This document shows, piece after piece, positions 26,214-34,190 of a stretch of DNA of 36,728 nucleotides. Under the pieces are notes generated by a model. The model was not told the DNA's origin, did no database searches, and saw only the letters and a program-made list of their open reading frames with translations. Origin of the DNA: Caballeronia megalochromosomata. GTDB taxonomy: Bacteria > Pseudomonadota > Gammaproteobacteria > Burkholderiales > Burkholderiaceae. The stretch spans positions 1 through 36,728 of the forward strand of contig LRBF01000066.1 in NCBI GenBank assembly GCA_001580565.1, written 5' to 3'. The position numbers were made by a program, and so were the translations under genes. Numbering within the stretch: the first letter of the stretch is position 1; each line of letters begins with the position of its first letter.

Positions 26214-27748
26214 ACACGAACGACACGTCCCTGCGCGCGATCGCACTCGCCATCCTGGCATGCCTCGTGATGGCGGGCTGCACGGTCGGACCGGACTTCG
26301 AGCATCCGAAGACCGCGACGCCTGACGTCTTCGAGCGGACTCAGACGGCGCAGGCATCGAGCAAGGCGGTGGAAGCCGACTTCAATCCGGACTGGTGGAT
26401 GCTTTTCGACGATCCCGTGCTGAATGCACTGGAGAAGCGTCTCGCCGATGACAACCTCGACGTGGCGGCGTCGTCGGCCCGTCTGCGGCAAAGCCGCGCG
26501 GAACAGCGCGTGGCGGGCGCAGCGGCGCTTCCGACGCTCGATGGCGCGGCATCGTACAACCGCGAGCGCGGCAGCGAGAACGGCATTCTGTCGCTGCTCG
26601 GGGTCACGCCGTCGCAGAGCCAGCCGCAATCGGCGTCCGGCAGCGCGCCGCTCGGTGTGTCGGGAATGCCCGGCTCCAAGGGCTCGCCCGCTTACAACCT
26701 CTATCAGGCGGGCTTCGACGCCTCATGGGAACTCGACATCTGGGGCCGCGTGCGGCGTGGTGTCGAAGCTGCGAGTGCCTTGTCGGATGCTTCGTTCGAA
26801 GATCGCAACGCGATTCTGCTGTCGGCCCGCGCGGAGCTCGCGCGCGACTACATCGAATTGCGTGATACGCAGTCGTTGCTCGACATCACGAAACAGAACC
26901 TCGATATCGCTCGCGATGCGGTGAGGCTCACGAAGATTCGCGTGCGTGAAGGCGTCACGACGGACCTCGACGTCGCCAACGCTTCGGCGCAAATGGAAAC
27001 GATCGAGAGCCTGATTCCGACGCTCGAATCGCGGCGCGACACCAGCATCAACGCGATCGGGGTATTGCTCGGCGAACAGCCGGGCGCGCTGCGCGACATG
27101 CTGAGCGATGCGCGCGATGTGCCGGCGTTGCCCGAACAGGTGCCGATCGGCTTTCCGTCGGAGCTTGCCGAGCGCCGGCCCGACATCAAGAAGGCCGACG
27201 CGCAATTGCATGCGGCCACGGCGTCCATCGGCATGGCGAAGGCCGATTTCTATCCGCGCATTTCGTTGAACGGCAGCGCGGGGTTTCAGAGCCTGCAGCT
27301 TTCCAGTCTCGCCGACTGGGCGTCGGGACAGTTCGTCGTCGGACCGTCGATCACGTTTCCGATTTTCGAAGGCGGGCGGCTCAAGGGCACGCTGCAACTG
27401 CGCGAGGCGCAGCAGCAGGAAGCGGCGATCCTCTACAAGCGCACGGTGCTCGAAGCATGGCGCGAGGTGGATGATGCGTTGCTCGTCTACGACGCCGAGC
27501 AGCGGCGGCGCGACCGGCTCGCTTCGGCGGTGAGTCTGAATCAGCGCGCGCTCGGCGTCGCGCAACAACGATACAAGGCGGGTGCGCTGGACTATCTGGA
27601 TGTGCTCAATGTGCAGAAGCAATTGCTCGAAGCGCAGAGCAATCTAGAGCAAAGCAAGGCAACGGCCGCCGAGAATCTCATCACGCTGTGCAAGTCGCTT
27701 GGTGGGGGATGGGAGTCGAGTTATCAGGAACGTGATGCGGGGCGTTGA
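26210..27748 (+). CDS. NodT-family outer-membrane efflux lipoprotein
   Basis: 512 residues of the TolC/OprM-like OMF family. It has a lipoprotein signal with cysteine C24 (VMAGC), the family opening TVGPDFEHP, two OEP repeats, and motifs such as WELDIWGRVRRGVEAA and FPSELAERRPDIKKADAQLH. It forms the trimeric exit duct for the upstream MFS and HlyD proteins and is translationally coupled to the adaptor. It ends the operon; no terminator hairpin with a T tract is visible after it. Confidence 0.9.
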   Translation: MNTNDTSLRAIALAILACLVMAGCTVGPDFEHPKTATPDVFERTQTAQASSKAVEADFNPDWWMLFDDPVLNALEKRLADDNLDVAASSARLRQSRAEQRVAGAAALPTLDGAASYNRERGSENGILSLLGVTPSQSQPQSASGSAPLGVSGMPGSKGSPAYNLYQAGFDASWELDIWGRVRRGVEAASALSDASFEDRNAILLSARAELARDYIELRDTQSLLDITKQNLDIARDAVRLTKIRVREGVTTDLDVANASAQMETIESLIPTLESRRDTSINAIGVLLGEQPGALRDMLSDARDVPALPEQVPIGFPSELAERRPDIKKADAQLHAATASIGMAKADFYPRISLNGSAGFQSLQLSSLADWASGQFVVGPSITFPIFEGGRLKGTLQLREAQQQEAAILYKRTVLEAWREVDDALLVYDAEQRRRDRLASAVSLNQRALGVAQQRYKAGALDYLDVLNVQKQLLEAQSNLEQSKATAAENLITLCKSLGGGWESSYQERDAGR

Positions 27749-28194
27749 AGGTGCGGGATGAAAGGTCGAGGGAGGCTTGGTGCGATCTTTGTCCCGTCGC
27801 GTATCGTGCCGGGCGCCTCAAACTCGGAACAGATCTCTTGAGTTCGGTCAGAAGCCCTGATCGCCGACCGCAAATCATCGGACCAAATCTCGGCAATCTA
27901 CTTCCCGACCGACATGGCGAAAGACAGGGGCCACATAGTCCTTGTAAGTCTCGGGCTTGTAGCCGAAGTCCGGCACCGGAAACAGGCTGCACGCCACGAA
28001 GCGATCAACTGGATTCGACTCGTCTCGTGCACATTTCGCTCCCTGTTCAGGAAGATCGTACAGGCGACTTTTCCACGGCTCAGCACGACAGCCACGCCGA
28101 GAGAGGCGTGCCGTCAGCCCACGGCATTGGCATCAACCTTGCATGATGTCATTCACATCTTGCTTGTTCGGTGTTCTGACTGGAGGGACGCACC
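27749..28194. other. 446-bp gap with a gene relic, otherwise empty
   Basis: No intact gene. The minus strand holds the relic described at 27875-28084. The last 20 bp carry the GGAGGG ribosome site of the response regulator. The rest shows nothing I can name. Confidence 0.5.
27875..28084 (-). pseudogene. Unidentified gene remnant (about 70 codons)
   Basis: On the minus strand a frame reads protein-like sequence (AEPWKSRLYDLPEQGAK, later VACSLFPVPDFGYKPETYKD and YVAPVFRHVGREV) to a TGA at 27875-27877. It has no usable start or ribosome site. Upstream of 28084 the frame turns arginine-rich, and a different frame reads MPMPWADGTPLSAWLSC to a stop, which suggests a frameshift. The composition looks like the C-terminal end of a real enzyme, but I do not recognise the family. 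It could be chance, since this is one open frame of modest length. Confidence 0.35.
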
Positions 28195-28599
28195 GTGGAT
28201 ATCCTCGTTCTGGACGACAACCGGGAGTTCGCCCAAAGCCTGGCGGACCTCATCACGCAGATGGGGCATCGAGTTTCGATTTCCCACGACTGCGCGACGG
28301 CCAGACGTCTTGCGGAGGCACAGCCATTCGACGTTATCTTCGCCGACGTTGAACTGCCGGACGGAGATGGACGGCACGCCTGTGAGGGGCTGCGCATGAC
28401 CGGTGCCTCGCAAGAGGCGTTCATGATCGCGCTGACGGGAAGGACCGAATTGGGCGACAACGATTTCCCTGGCTTTGAAGGCTATATGCGCAAACCTGTG
28501 ACCTACGAGCCTCTGGAAAGAGTGCTGGAGGAGTGGCGCGTGGCCCTGGGTCTTCCGAAGGGTACACCCGCCAATCAAGTAGTCACGCGCGAAGCCTGA
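28195..28599 (+). CDS. Stand-alone response-regulator receiver protein
   Basis: 134 residues consisting of one receiver domain: acidic pair D7-D8, phosphoacceptor D51 in FADVELPDGDG, T81 and K100-P101, all in the right places. No output domain follows, only a short tail, so it acts like CheY/Spo0F by binding a partner. Translation starts at GTG with GGAGGG 7 nt upstream. No histidine kinase or phosphotransferase is adjacent. It lies in the ragged interval between the two efflux operons. Confidence 0.85.
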   Translation: MDILVLDDNREFAQSLADLITQMGHRVSISHDCATARRLAEAQPFDVIFADVELPDGDGRHACEGLRMTGASQEAFMIALTGRTELGDNDFPGFEGYMRKPVTYEPLERVLEEWRVALGLPKGTPANQVVTREA

Positions 28600-28694
28600 C
28601 GAAGCCAGAGCCGCTGCGGGCGCCACTTCGACGAAGCTGCGGACATGTCAGGTTTCTACCCCAAAACCGCACGCTTCGCCGCCTCGCTATCCGC

Positions 28695-29066
28695 TTACCT
28701 GGCCAGATTAGAGGCGAAGCAGATCAGATTGCCATCGGGATCGCTGACGATCAGGCTACGCATGGCCCAGGGCTCGTCGCGGGGAGTCTGCCAAATATGA
28801 GCACCCGCCGCCTTCAGTGAATCGTGCAACTCGTTGACGTCGGAGACCTCGACGAACGCGCTTAACAGCGCCTCGCCTGCGGCATGATCGATTACCGGTT
28901 TCGTCACATGGCGGATTGCCAGAATCGCCTCATCACGGGCCACATGCGCATAGAAAGAGGGTTCGCCGTAGACGAACAATGGGTGGAAGCCGAGCTGCCC
29001 CGTATAGTAGGCGAGCGCCGCTTCGAAGTCTTTAACGAAGATATTTGGAATTGCCTGTTTCAACAT
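28695..29066 (-). CDS. VOC (glyoxalase/bleomycin-resistance) family protein
   Basis: 123 residues of one VOC unit pair: MLKQAIPNIFVKDFEAALAY, YTGQLGFHPLFVYGEPSFYA, then the second half FVEVSDVNELHDSLKAAGAH and VSDPDGNLICFAS. The family covers dioxygenases, glyoxalases, thiol transferases and antibiotic-binding proteins; no reaction is assigned. The start at 29066 has AAGGAG upstream. The reading frame upstream of that ATG is the tail of a broken serine recombinase and continues in frame into this gene, so the promoter may have come with the insertion. Confidence 0.8.
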   Translation of the reverse strand: MLKQAIPNIFVKDFEAALAYYTGQLGFHPLFVYGEPSFYAHVARDEAILAIRHVTKPVIDHAAGEALLSAFVEVSDVNELHDSLKAAGAHIWQTPRDEPWAMRSLIVSDPDGNLICFASNLAR

Positions 29067-29275
29067 TGCCAACTCCTTGCGCTTTTCAGGCGTCGAGATT
29101 ATTCCGTCGTCCGCCAAGGCGGCCTTAGCCCGCGCGGCGGCGAGACCGGCACAGTTATGCTCCCAAATCATGGCGCGTTTAAACTCGGCGAAGGCGCGGT
29201 CATTTGCATCATCCTACGCCTGGCCTCGGTGGTGGTCTCAACGTTCTCGATGCCCGGGCGAAAACCGGCGAAGAA
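29067..29275 (-). pseudogene. Serine recombinase (resolvase/invertase) remnant, frameshifted
   Basis: On the minus strand, 29275 to about 29195 reads FRPGIENVETTTEARRMMQM. A different frame from about 29200 reads FAEFKRAMIWEHNCAGLAAA and then RAKAALADDG. Joined, these match the end of the catalytic domain and the long E-helix of Tn3-type resolvases and invertases (family pattern FRS..E.IDTTT..GRM..QM..FAEFERALI.ERT.AGLAAARA, from memory). The join needs a frameshift near 29191-29200. The catalytic-serine N terminus and the C-terminal HTH are absent. It marks a past mobile-element insertion between the two efflux operons. Confidence 0.6.
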
Positions 29276-29310
29276 CCTTTTCCTTCAAGGCTTGTACCCC
29301 CCACCACCAC

Positions 29311-30864
29311 TCAGTGCCCGCCCGCGCCCGCCGCGCCCGCACCCGCGCCCTTGCCCGGCTTCGTCAGCCAGATGAGCGGAACGATCGCGATGAAGATCAC
29401 CGCCGACAACCAGAAGATATCGTTGAGCCCCAGCATCGCGGCTTGCGCTGTCAACGAACGCTCGAAGAACGCCAGCGCCTGCGCCGGACTGCCGCCGAGC
29501 GTGCCTTGCACCGATCCGATCGCGTCGACGAACGTGGGGTTATGCACGCTCGCCTGCTCGACGAGCTGCGAGTGATGCAGGATGGTCCGGTCATTCCAGC
29601 CCGTGGTCGCGAGCGATGTGCCGACCGCGCCCGCGAACACGCGCACGAAGTTCGACAAGCCCGCCGCCGCCGGAATCTTCGCGGGCGGCAAGCCCGACAG
29701 GATGATGGCCGTCAGCGGCACGAAGAAGAGCGCGGTCGGAATGCCTTGCAGCAGCGTCGGCACGACGAGCGTGAAAGTGTCCACGCCGGTCGTGTAATGC
29801 GAGCGCATGAAGAACACGGCGGCGAACCCGAAGAACGCGAGCGTGGCGAGCACGCGAGCGTCCGATCGCGGCATCAGCTTGCCCATCACCGGCGCGAGAA
29901 TCACGGCGAAGATGCCGAGCGGCGCGGTAACGAGACCGGCATCGACGGAACGGTAGTTGAGGTATTCCTGCATCCATTGCGGCAGCAGCACGAGGTTCGA
30001 GAAAAACACCGCATACGCGACCGAAATCGCGACAGTCCCGCCCAGAAAGTTGCGGCCCGTGAAGAGCTTGATATCGATCACCGGGTTCTGCTCGGTCAGC
30101 TCCCAGATCAGAAAGAACACGAAGCTGATGAGCGCGAACACGCCAAGCGCGACGATCACCGGCGAATTGAACCAGTCGAGATCCTTGCCCTTGTCGAGCA
30201 TGATCTGCAGCGACGCGACCCACGCGATCAGCGAGATCAGCCCGACCTTGTCGATCGGCACGCGCTTCGCCGGCGTTTCGCGTTCGCGATAGATCGCCCA
30301 CGTCACGCCCGCCGCGAACAGCCCGACCGGAATGTTGATGTAAAAGATCCACGACCACGAATAGCTGTCGGTGATCCAGCCGCCGAGCGCCGGGCCCGCG
30401 ATGGGACCCACGGTGGCGGTCATCGCCCAGAGCGAGAGCGCGGTCGAGCTTTTCTCCTTCGGATAGGAGCCGAGCAGAATGGCCTGCGACAGCGGGATCA
30501 GCGGGCCCGCCACCGCGCCTTGCAGAATGCGCGCCGCGAGCAGCACGGGCAGATTCGGCGCGATGCCGCACAACCACGACGACACCACGAAGAGCAGGAT
30601 CGCCCAGACGAACAGCTTGATCTGGCCGACGCGCTGCGTGAGCCAGCCCGTCAGCGGAATCGAGATGGCGTTGGCCGCCGCGAACAGCGTGATGACCCAC
30701 GTGCCCTCGTCGACCGACACGCCGAGATTGCCCGCAATGGTCGGAATCGCGACATTGGCGATCGACGAGTCGAGCACGTTCATGAAGGTCGCGAGCGCAA
30801 CGGCAAGGGTCGCGAGGACGAGCTTGCCGCCTTGCAGCGGCGCGGGTTGCGTGTTCGGATTCAT
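29311..30864 (-). CDS. emrB: DHA2-type MFS drug efflux transporter
   Basis: 517 residues, about 14 membrane helices, of the EmrB/QacA family. Visible are FMNVLDSSIANVAIPTIAGN in helix 1, EGTWVITLFAAANAISIPLT, the motif A stretch GWLTQRVGQIKLF and the motif C region GPIAGPALGGWITD. The C terminus is a glycine/alanine-rich tail. It exports drugs by proton antiport with the HlyD protein and outer-membrane factor encoded just upstream. It is the last gene of the marR-OMF-adaptor-MFS operon. The 58-nt gap before it contains a copy of the duplicated dyad element. Confidence 0.92.
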   Translation of the reverse strand: MNPNTQPAPLQGGKLVLATLAVALATFMNVLDSSIANVAIPTIAGNLGVSVDEGTWVITLFAAANAISIPLTGWLTQRVGQIKLFVWAILLFVVSSWLCGIAPNLPVLLAARILQGAVAGPLIPLSQAILLGSYPKEKSSTALSLWAMTATVGPIAGPALGGWITDSYSWSWIFYINIPVGLFAAGVTWAIYRERETPAKRVPIDKVGLISLIAWVASLQIMLDKGKDLDWFNSPVIVALGVFALISFVFFLIWELTEQNPVIDIKLFTGRNFLGGTVAISVAYAVFFSNLVLLPQWMQEYLNYRSVDAGLVTAPLGIFAVILAPVMGKLMPRSDARVLATLAFFGFAAVFFMRSHYTTGVDTFTLVVPTLLQGIPTALFFVPLTAIILSGLPPAKIPAAAGLSNFVRVFAGAVGTSLATTGWNDRTILHHSQLVEQASVHNPTFVDAIGSVQGTLGGSPAQALAFFERSLTAQAAMLGLNDIFWLSAVIFIAIVPLIWLTKPGKGAGAGAAGAGGH

Positions 30865-30887
30865 TGCATCACCTGATTGGTTAGTGA

Positions 30888-30922
30888 CTGACCTGTCAGA
30901 TATTCAGACGAAAAAATGCGCG
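30888..30922 (-). promoter_or_regulatory. Dyad element copy B, before emrB
   Basis: A 35-nt stretch nearly the same as 33618-33653. On the minus strand it has a T6 tract, then CGTC, then the dyad CTGAC-AG-GTCAG ending 23 nt before the emrB ATG. It lies between the adaptor stop (30923) and emrB. The dyad resembles TetR-family operators in shape; that comparison is from general knowledge, not a match to a known site. Confidence 0.6.
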
Positions 30923-32116
30923 TCAGTGCGCCGTCGCGTTTTCCGCGATGATCCTTTCGATCTCCGCATTCGCCGCGTCGCCGTAGTGGCTGAAGACATC
31001 GGTGCGATACGAAGTCGTCGATGCCGCGCCGAGCTGCGTGCCGGACCGGTCGCGCGTCTCCACTTCCGTCTGCATCGACAGTCCGATGCGCAGCGGATGC
31101 GCGTCCAGTTCGCGTTGATCGAGCCGGATGCGCACCGGCAGACGCTGCACGACCTTGATCCAGTTGCCGGTCGCGTTCTGCGCCGGCAGCACCGCGAAGG
31201 CCGCGCCCGTGCCCGCCGAAAAGCCTTCGACATGCCCGTGGTATTTCACCTTCGAGCCGTACGCATCGGCGCTCAGCGTGACCGGCTGGCCGATGCGCAT
31301 ATGCGCGAGCTGCACTTCCTTGAAGTTGGCGTCGACCCAGACGCCGTCGAGCGGCACGATCGCCATGAGCGGCGTGCCGGGCGCGACGCGCTGGCCGACC
31401 TGCACCGAGCGGCGCGCGACATAGCCGGTCACCGGCGCGGGCAGCGTGTTGCGCGCGTTGTCGAGCCACGCGTCGCGCACTTTCGCCGCGGCGGCCTGCA
31501 CGTTCGGATGCCGTTCGATCGACGTGCGGTCGGTTAGCGCGTGATTCGACTCGGACTGCTGCCGGCTTGCGTCGAGCGCGGCTTGCGCGGCGCTCACGGC
31601 GTCGCGCGCATGCGCGATGTCCTCGCCGGAGACCGCGCCGGTTTCGGCGATCGCCATGCGGCGCTTCAGGTCCGACTGCGCGCGCGTCAGATCGGACTGG
31701 CGTTGCGCGACCGTCGCGGCGTAGTACGCGTTGTTGACGTAGAGGCTGCTCACTTGCCGGACCGTCTGCGCGAGATTCGCCTCGGCGTTGGCCAGCGCGA
31801 CTTTCGCATCGGCGGCGTCGAGCGTGACGACGGGCGCGCCCTGATGGACGATCTGCGTGTCGTCGGCGTTCACGGCGATCACCGTGCCGCTTACTTCAGG
31901 CGTCAGTTGTACGAGATTGCCGCTGACGTAGGCATCGTCGGTGGATTCGAAGAAACGGCCCGTCGTGTAGTAGTAGCCGCCCCAGCCCGCGCCGCCGATC
32001 ACCATCGCCGCCGCGAGCAGCGAGAGCAGCAGCGTGCGCTTGCTGCGGGGCCGGGTTGTCGTGTCGGATGGCGATTGATTCGCGTCCGTGCGTTCGGTGA
32101 TGATGGTGTCGCTCAC
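30923..32116 (-). CDS. emrA: HlyD/EmrA-family periplasmic adaptor
   Basis: 397 residues with a cytoplasmic tail of about 27 residues, a membrane anchor (28-48), the lipoyl segment RFFESTDDAYVSGNLVQLTP, a coiled-coil hairpin (about 110-215) and the barrel region WVDANFKEVQLAHMRIGQPV, all EmrA hallmarks. It joins EmrB to the outer-membrane factor. Translation is best started at the GTG at 32116 with CCGGAG upstream, since earlier in-frame starts lie inside the preceding gene. It begins 28 bp after the outer-membrane factor's stop. Confidence 0.9.
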   Translation of the reverse strand: MSDTIITERTDANQSPSDTTTRPRSKRTLLLSLLAAAMVIGGAGWGGYYYTTGRFFESTDDAYVSGNLVQLTPEVSGTVIAVNADDTQIVHQGAPVVTLDAADAKVALANAEANLAQTVRQVSSLYVNNAYYAATVAQRQSDLTRAQSDLKRRMAIAETGAVSGEDIAHARDAVSAAQAALDASRQQSESNHALTDRTSIERHPNVQAAAAKVRDAWLDNARNTLPAPVTGYVARRSVQVGQRVAPGTPLMAIVPLDGVWVDANFKEVQLAHMRIGQPVTLSADAYGSKVKYHGHVEGFSAGTGAAFAVLPAQNATGNWIKVVQRLPVRIRLDQRELDAHPLRIGLSMQTEVETRDRSGTQLGAASTTSYRTDVFSHYGDAANAEIERIIAENATAH

Positions 32117-32144
32117 GTCAGTGCTCCGGTTTCCTGTTGACCGA

Positions 32145-33614
32145 TCAGCGTGCGGCGAGCGCATCGGCTGATGTATCCGTGTAGCCGCCGCCCAGCGCGG
32201 CCGCGAGCGCGATCTGCTGATCACGCCGGTCCATCTTCAGATTCGCGACCGCGCGTTCGGCCGCGAGCGCGTTGGTCTCGGCGTTCAGCACGGTCAGTTG
32301 ATTCGCGAGCCCCGCGCGGTATTGCACGAGCGCCAGTTGCTGCGCGCCGTGCGCGGCGTCCTGTGCGACGGTGGCATCGACGAGTTGCGCATCGGTCGAG
32401 CGGATCTGCGAGAGGTCCGTGGCGACGTCCGAGAGCGCGTTGACGAGCGTCTGGTCATAGGTCGCGACGGCGTAGTCGAATCCGGCGTAGCGGTCCTTGA
32501 GCTGCGCACGCAGCGCGCCGCCGTCGAAGATCGGGAGATGGATCGCCGGGCCCGCGGACACGGTCCGGCTCGCCGCCGTCAGCAGGCGGCCGAAGCCGAA
32601 CGCATCGAGCCCGAGCGACGCGCTCAGGTTGATGTCCGGATAAAACTCGGCCTTCGCCTCCTTGATGTCGTGCGTCATCGCATCGACACGCCAGCGTGCC
32701 GCGACGATGTCCGGGCGCCGGCTCACGAGATCGGCGGGAAGATTGGCGGGCAGACGCACCTCATCGCCGATGCCGAGTTGCGGACGCGCAATCGACAAGC
32801 CACGGTCCGGGCCCTTGCCGACGAGCGCCGCGATCTGATAGCGCGTCGCGACGATGCGGCCATCGAGCGCGGAAAGCGCCGCGCGGCTCGATGCGAGATC
32901 GGCCTCGGCGGTCTTGCGTTCGACTTCGGTATCGAGCCCGTTGGCGATGCGGCCCGCGGTGATGCGCACGATCTTTTCGCGCTCCTCGACCTCGTTTTGC
33001 GCGATGTCGTGCAAGGCATAGAGCCGCGCGAGGTCGTTGTATGTGCGCGCGATGGAGGTGTCGAGCGCGAGCCGCACGGCTTCGCCATCGGCGCGGCTCG
33101 CCTGCACTTGCGAAACGGCGGACTTGAGCGTTTCGCGGTTCTTGCCCCACAGATCCAGATCGTAGGAAGCAGACAGGAGCCCCTTGTTCTCCGACTGCCA
33201 CGAACCGGCGAACGGCGGCGGCACGAGCGCGTTCTCGGAATAGCGCTGGCGCGTGTACGAGTACGACGCGTCGACGCGCGGCAGCGTGCCCGCCTTCGCG
33301 GTTTCGCTGTACGCCGACGCCGCCGCGATACGGGCGCGCGCCTGTTCCAGCGTCGGGCTGCCGGCCAAGGCTTCGTCGAGCAGCGCGCGCAGTTGCGCAT
33401 CGCCGAACTGATCGGCCCAGTCGGGCGCGGGCCAGCGGCCTTCATCGGCGGGCAGGCTCTGCTGCGTCGCGTAGTCCTGCGGCTGCGCCATGGCCTTGTC
33501 GCTATGGATGCCGGCATAGTTGGCACACGCCGAGAGCACCGCGGCGGCCATCAGCGTGACGCCGGTGCTCGCGAGCCGCGAAACGAACGTACGATAATTT
33601 TGTTGCCTTTTCAT
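32145..33614 (-). CDS. NodT-family outer-membrane efflux lipoprotein
   Basis: 489 residues of the RND/EmrAB-associated OMF family. It has a lipoprotein signal ending LSAC (C30), two OEP repeats, and motifs such as SYDLDLWGKNRETLKSAVSQ and NLPADLVSRRPDIVAARWRV. It supplies the outer-membrane channel for the EmrAB proteins encoded downstream. The start at 33614 is taken because the longer frame upstream runs through the dyad element and has no ribosome site. Even at 33614 the site is weak (AGG within the dyad), so the dyad and the translation start overlap physically. Confidence 0.88.
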   Translation of the reverse strand: MKRQQNYRTFVSRLASTGVTLMAAAVLSACANYAGIHSDKAMAQPQDYATQQSLPADEGRWPAPDWADQFGDAQLRALLDEALAGSPTLEQARARIAAASAYSETAKAGTLPRVDASYSYTRQRYSENALVPPPFAGSWQSENKGLLSASYDLDLWGKNRETLKSAVSQVQASRADGEAVRLALDTSIARTYNDLARLYALHDIAQNEVEEREKIVRITAGRIANGLDTEVERKTAEADLASSRAALSALDGRIVATRYQIAALVGKGPDRGLSIARPQLGIGDEVRLPANLPADLVSRRPDIVAARWRVDAMTHDIKEAKAEFYPDINLSASLGLDAFGFGRLLTAASRTVSAGPAIHLPIFDGGALRAQLKDRYAGFDYAVATYDQTLVNALSDVATDLSQIRSTDAQLVDATVAQDAAHGAQQLALVQYRAGLANQLTVLNAETNALAAERAVANLKMDRRDQQIALAAALGGGYTDTSADALAAR

Positions 33615-33617
33615 TTT

Positions 33618-33653
33618 CTGACCTGTCAGACAAATGGACGAAAAAAATGCGCG
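33618..33653 (-). promoter_or_regulatory. Dyad element copy A, before the outer-membrane factor
   Basis: A 36-nt stretch that repeats 30888-30922 with one indel and a handful of substitutions. On the minus strand it has a T7 tract, CGTC, then the perfect dyad TCTGAC-AG-GTCAGA (33617-33630), which ends 2 nt before the start codon at 33614. Upstream of the T tract a GCGCG/CGCGC pairing after the marR stop could make a weak terminator stem. Confidence 0.6.
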
Positions 33654-33672
33654 GACGCCGTGCGCCACGCGC

Positions 33673-34110
33673 TCAGTCTTCGAGAAACTTGTTCAGCAGC
33701 CGGCGGAATTCCTGGAATTCGCTTTTGGTGAATTTCCTGAGGCGCTTGTTCAGCACGACCGGCGCAATATGCGGCAGCGTCTGCGCGACTTTCTCGCCCG
33801 CACGGGTCAGCGTGAGATTGACCACGCGGCGATCTTCCAGGCTGCGTGCGCGCTGCAGCAAGCCTCTGGCTTCGAGCTTGTCGAGCATGCGCGTCATGAG
33901 GCCGGTGTCGATGCCGAGCAGTTTCGACAGCTCGAACGGTGTCTGCGTCTGCCCGCCGCGCATGGACATGAGAATGCCCATCTGCTGCGTGGTGATGCCT
34001 ACATCTTTCAGGGCGGCGTCGAGTTCCGCGACCAGAAGGTTGCGCGCCTTGTTGACGGCGAAACCGACGCTTTGCGTCAGGGTGAAACTTTCGGGCGTGT
34101 AATGGTCCAT
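33673..34110 (-). CDS. MarR family transcriptional regulator
   Basis: 145 residues with the MarR winged-helix core: LDAALKDVGITTQQMGILMS, then FELSKLLGIDTGLMTRMLDK as the recognition HTH and the wing RARSLEDRRVVNLTLTRAGE (DxR wing motif). Members repress efflux operons and let go on binding phenolic or other aromatic ligands. It heads the emr operon, and a palindrome overlaps its own -10, so autorepression is likely. GGAG precedes the ATG. Confidence 0.92.
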   Translation of the reverse strand: MDHYTPESFTLTQSVGFAVNKARNLLVAELDAALKDVGITTQQMGILMSMRGGQTQTPFELSKLLGIDTGLMTRMLDKLEARGLLQRARSLEDRRVVNLTLTRAGEKVAQTLPHIAPVVLNKRLRKFTKSEFQEFRRLLNKFLED

Positions 34111-34144
34111 GCCTGTTCTCCAGTTCGGCGAACTGCCATGGAAC

Positions 34145-34175
34145 GTAAATTTACTGCAAAGTCAGAATTTGTCAA
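34145..34175 (-). promoter_or_regulatory. Sigma70-type promoter with MarR operator, marR-emr operon
   Basis: On the minus strand, TTGACA (34175-34170) and TAAATT (34153-34148) are separated by 16 bp. The perfect palindrome GTAAATTTAC (34145-34154) covers the -10. This is the standard set-up for repression by an adjacent MarR protein. The distance to the ATG at 34110 leaves a leader of roughly 30 nt. Confidence 0.65.
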
Positions 34176-34190
34176 GGTCTATTTACTCGT

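Noticed and set aside
29077..30876. 599-codon open frame opposite emrB
   Set aside because: Antisense shadow; the sequence is a repetitive R/H/E/D mixture typical of reversed membrane-protein genes.
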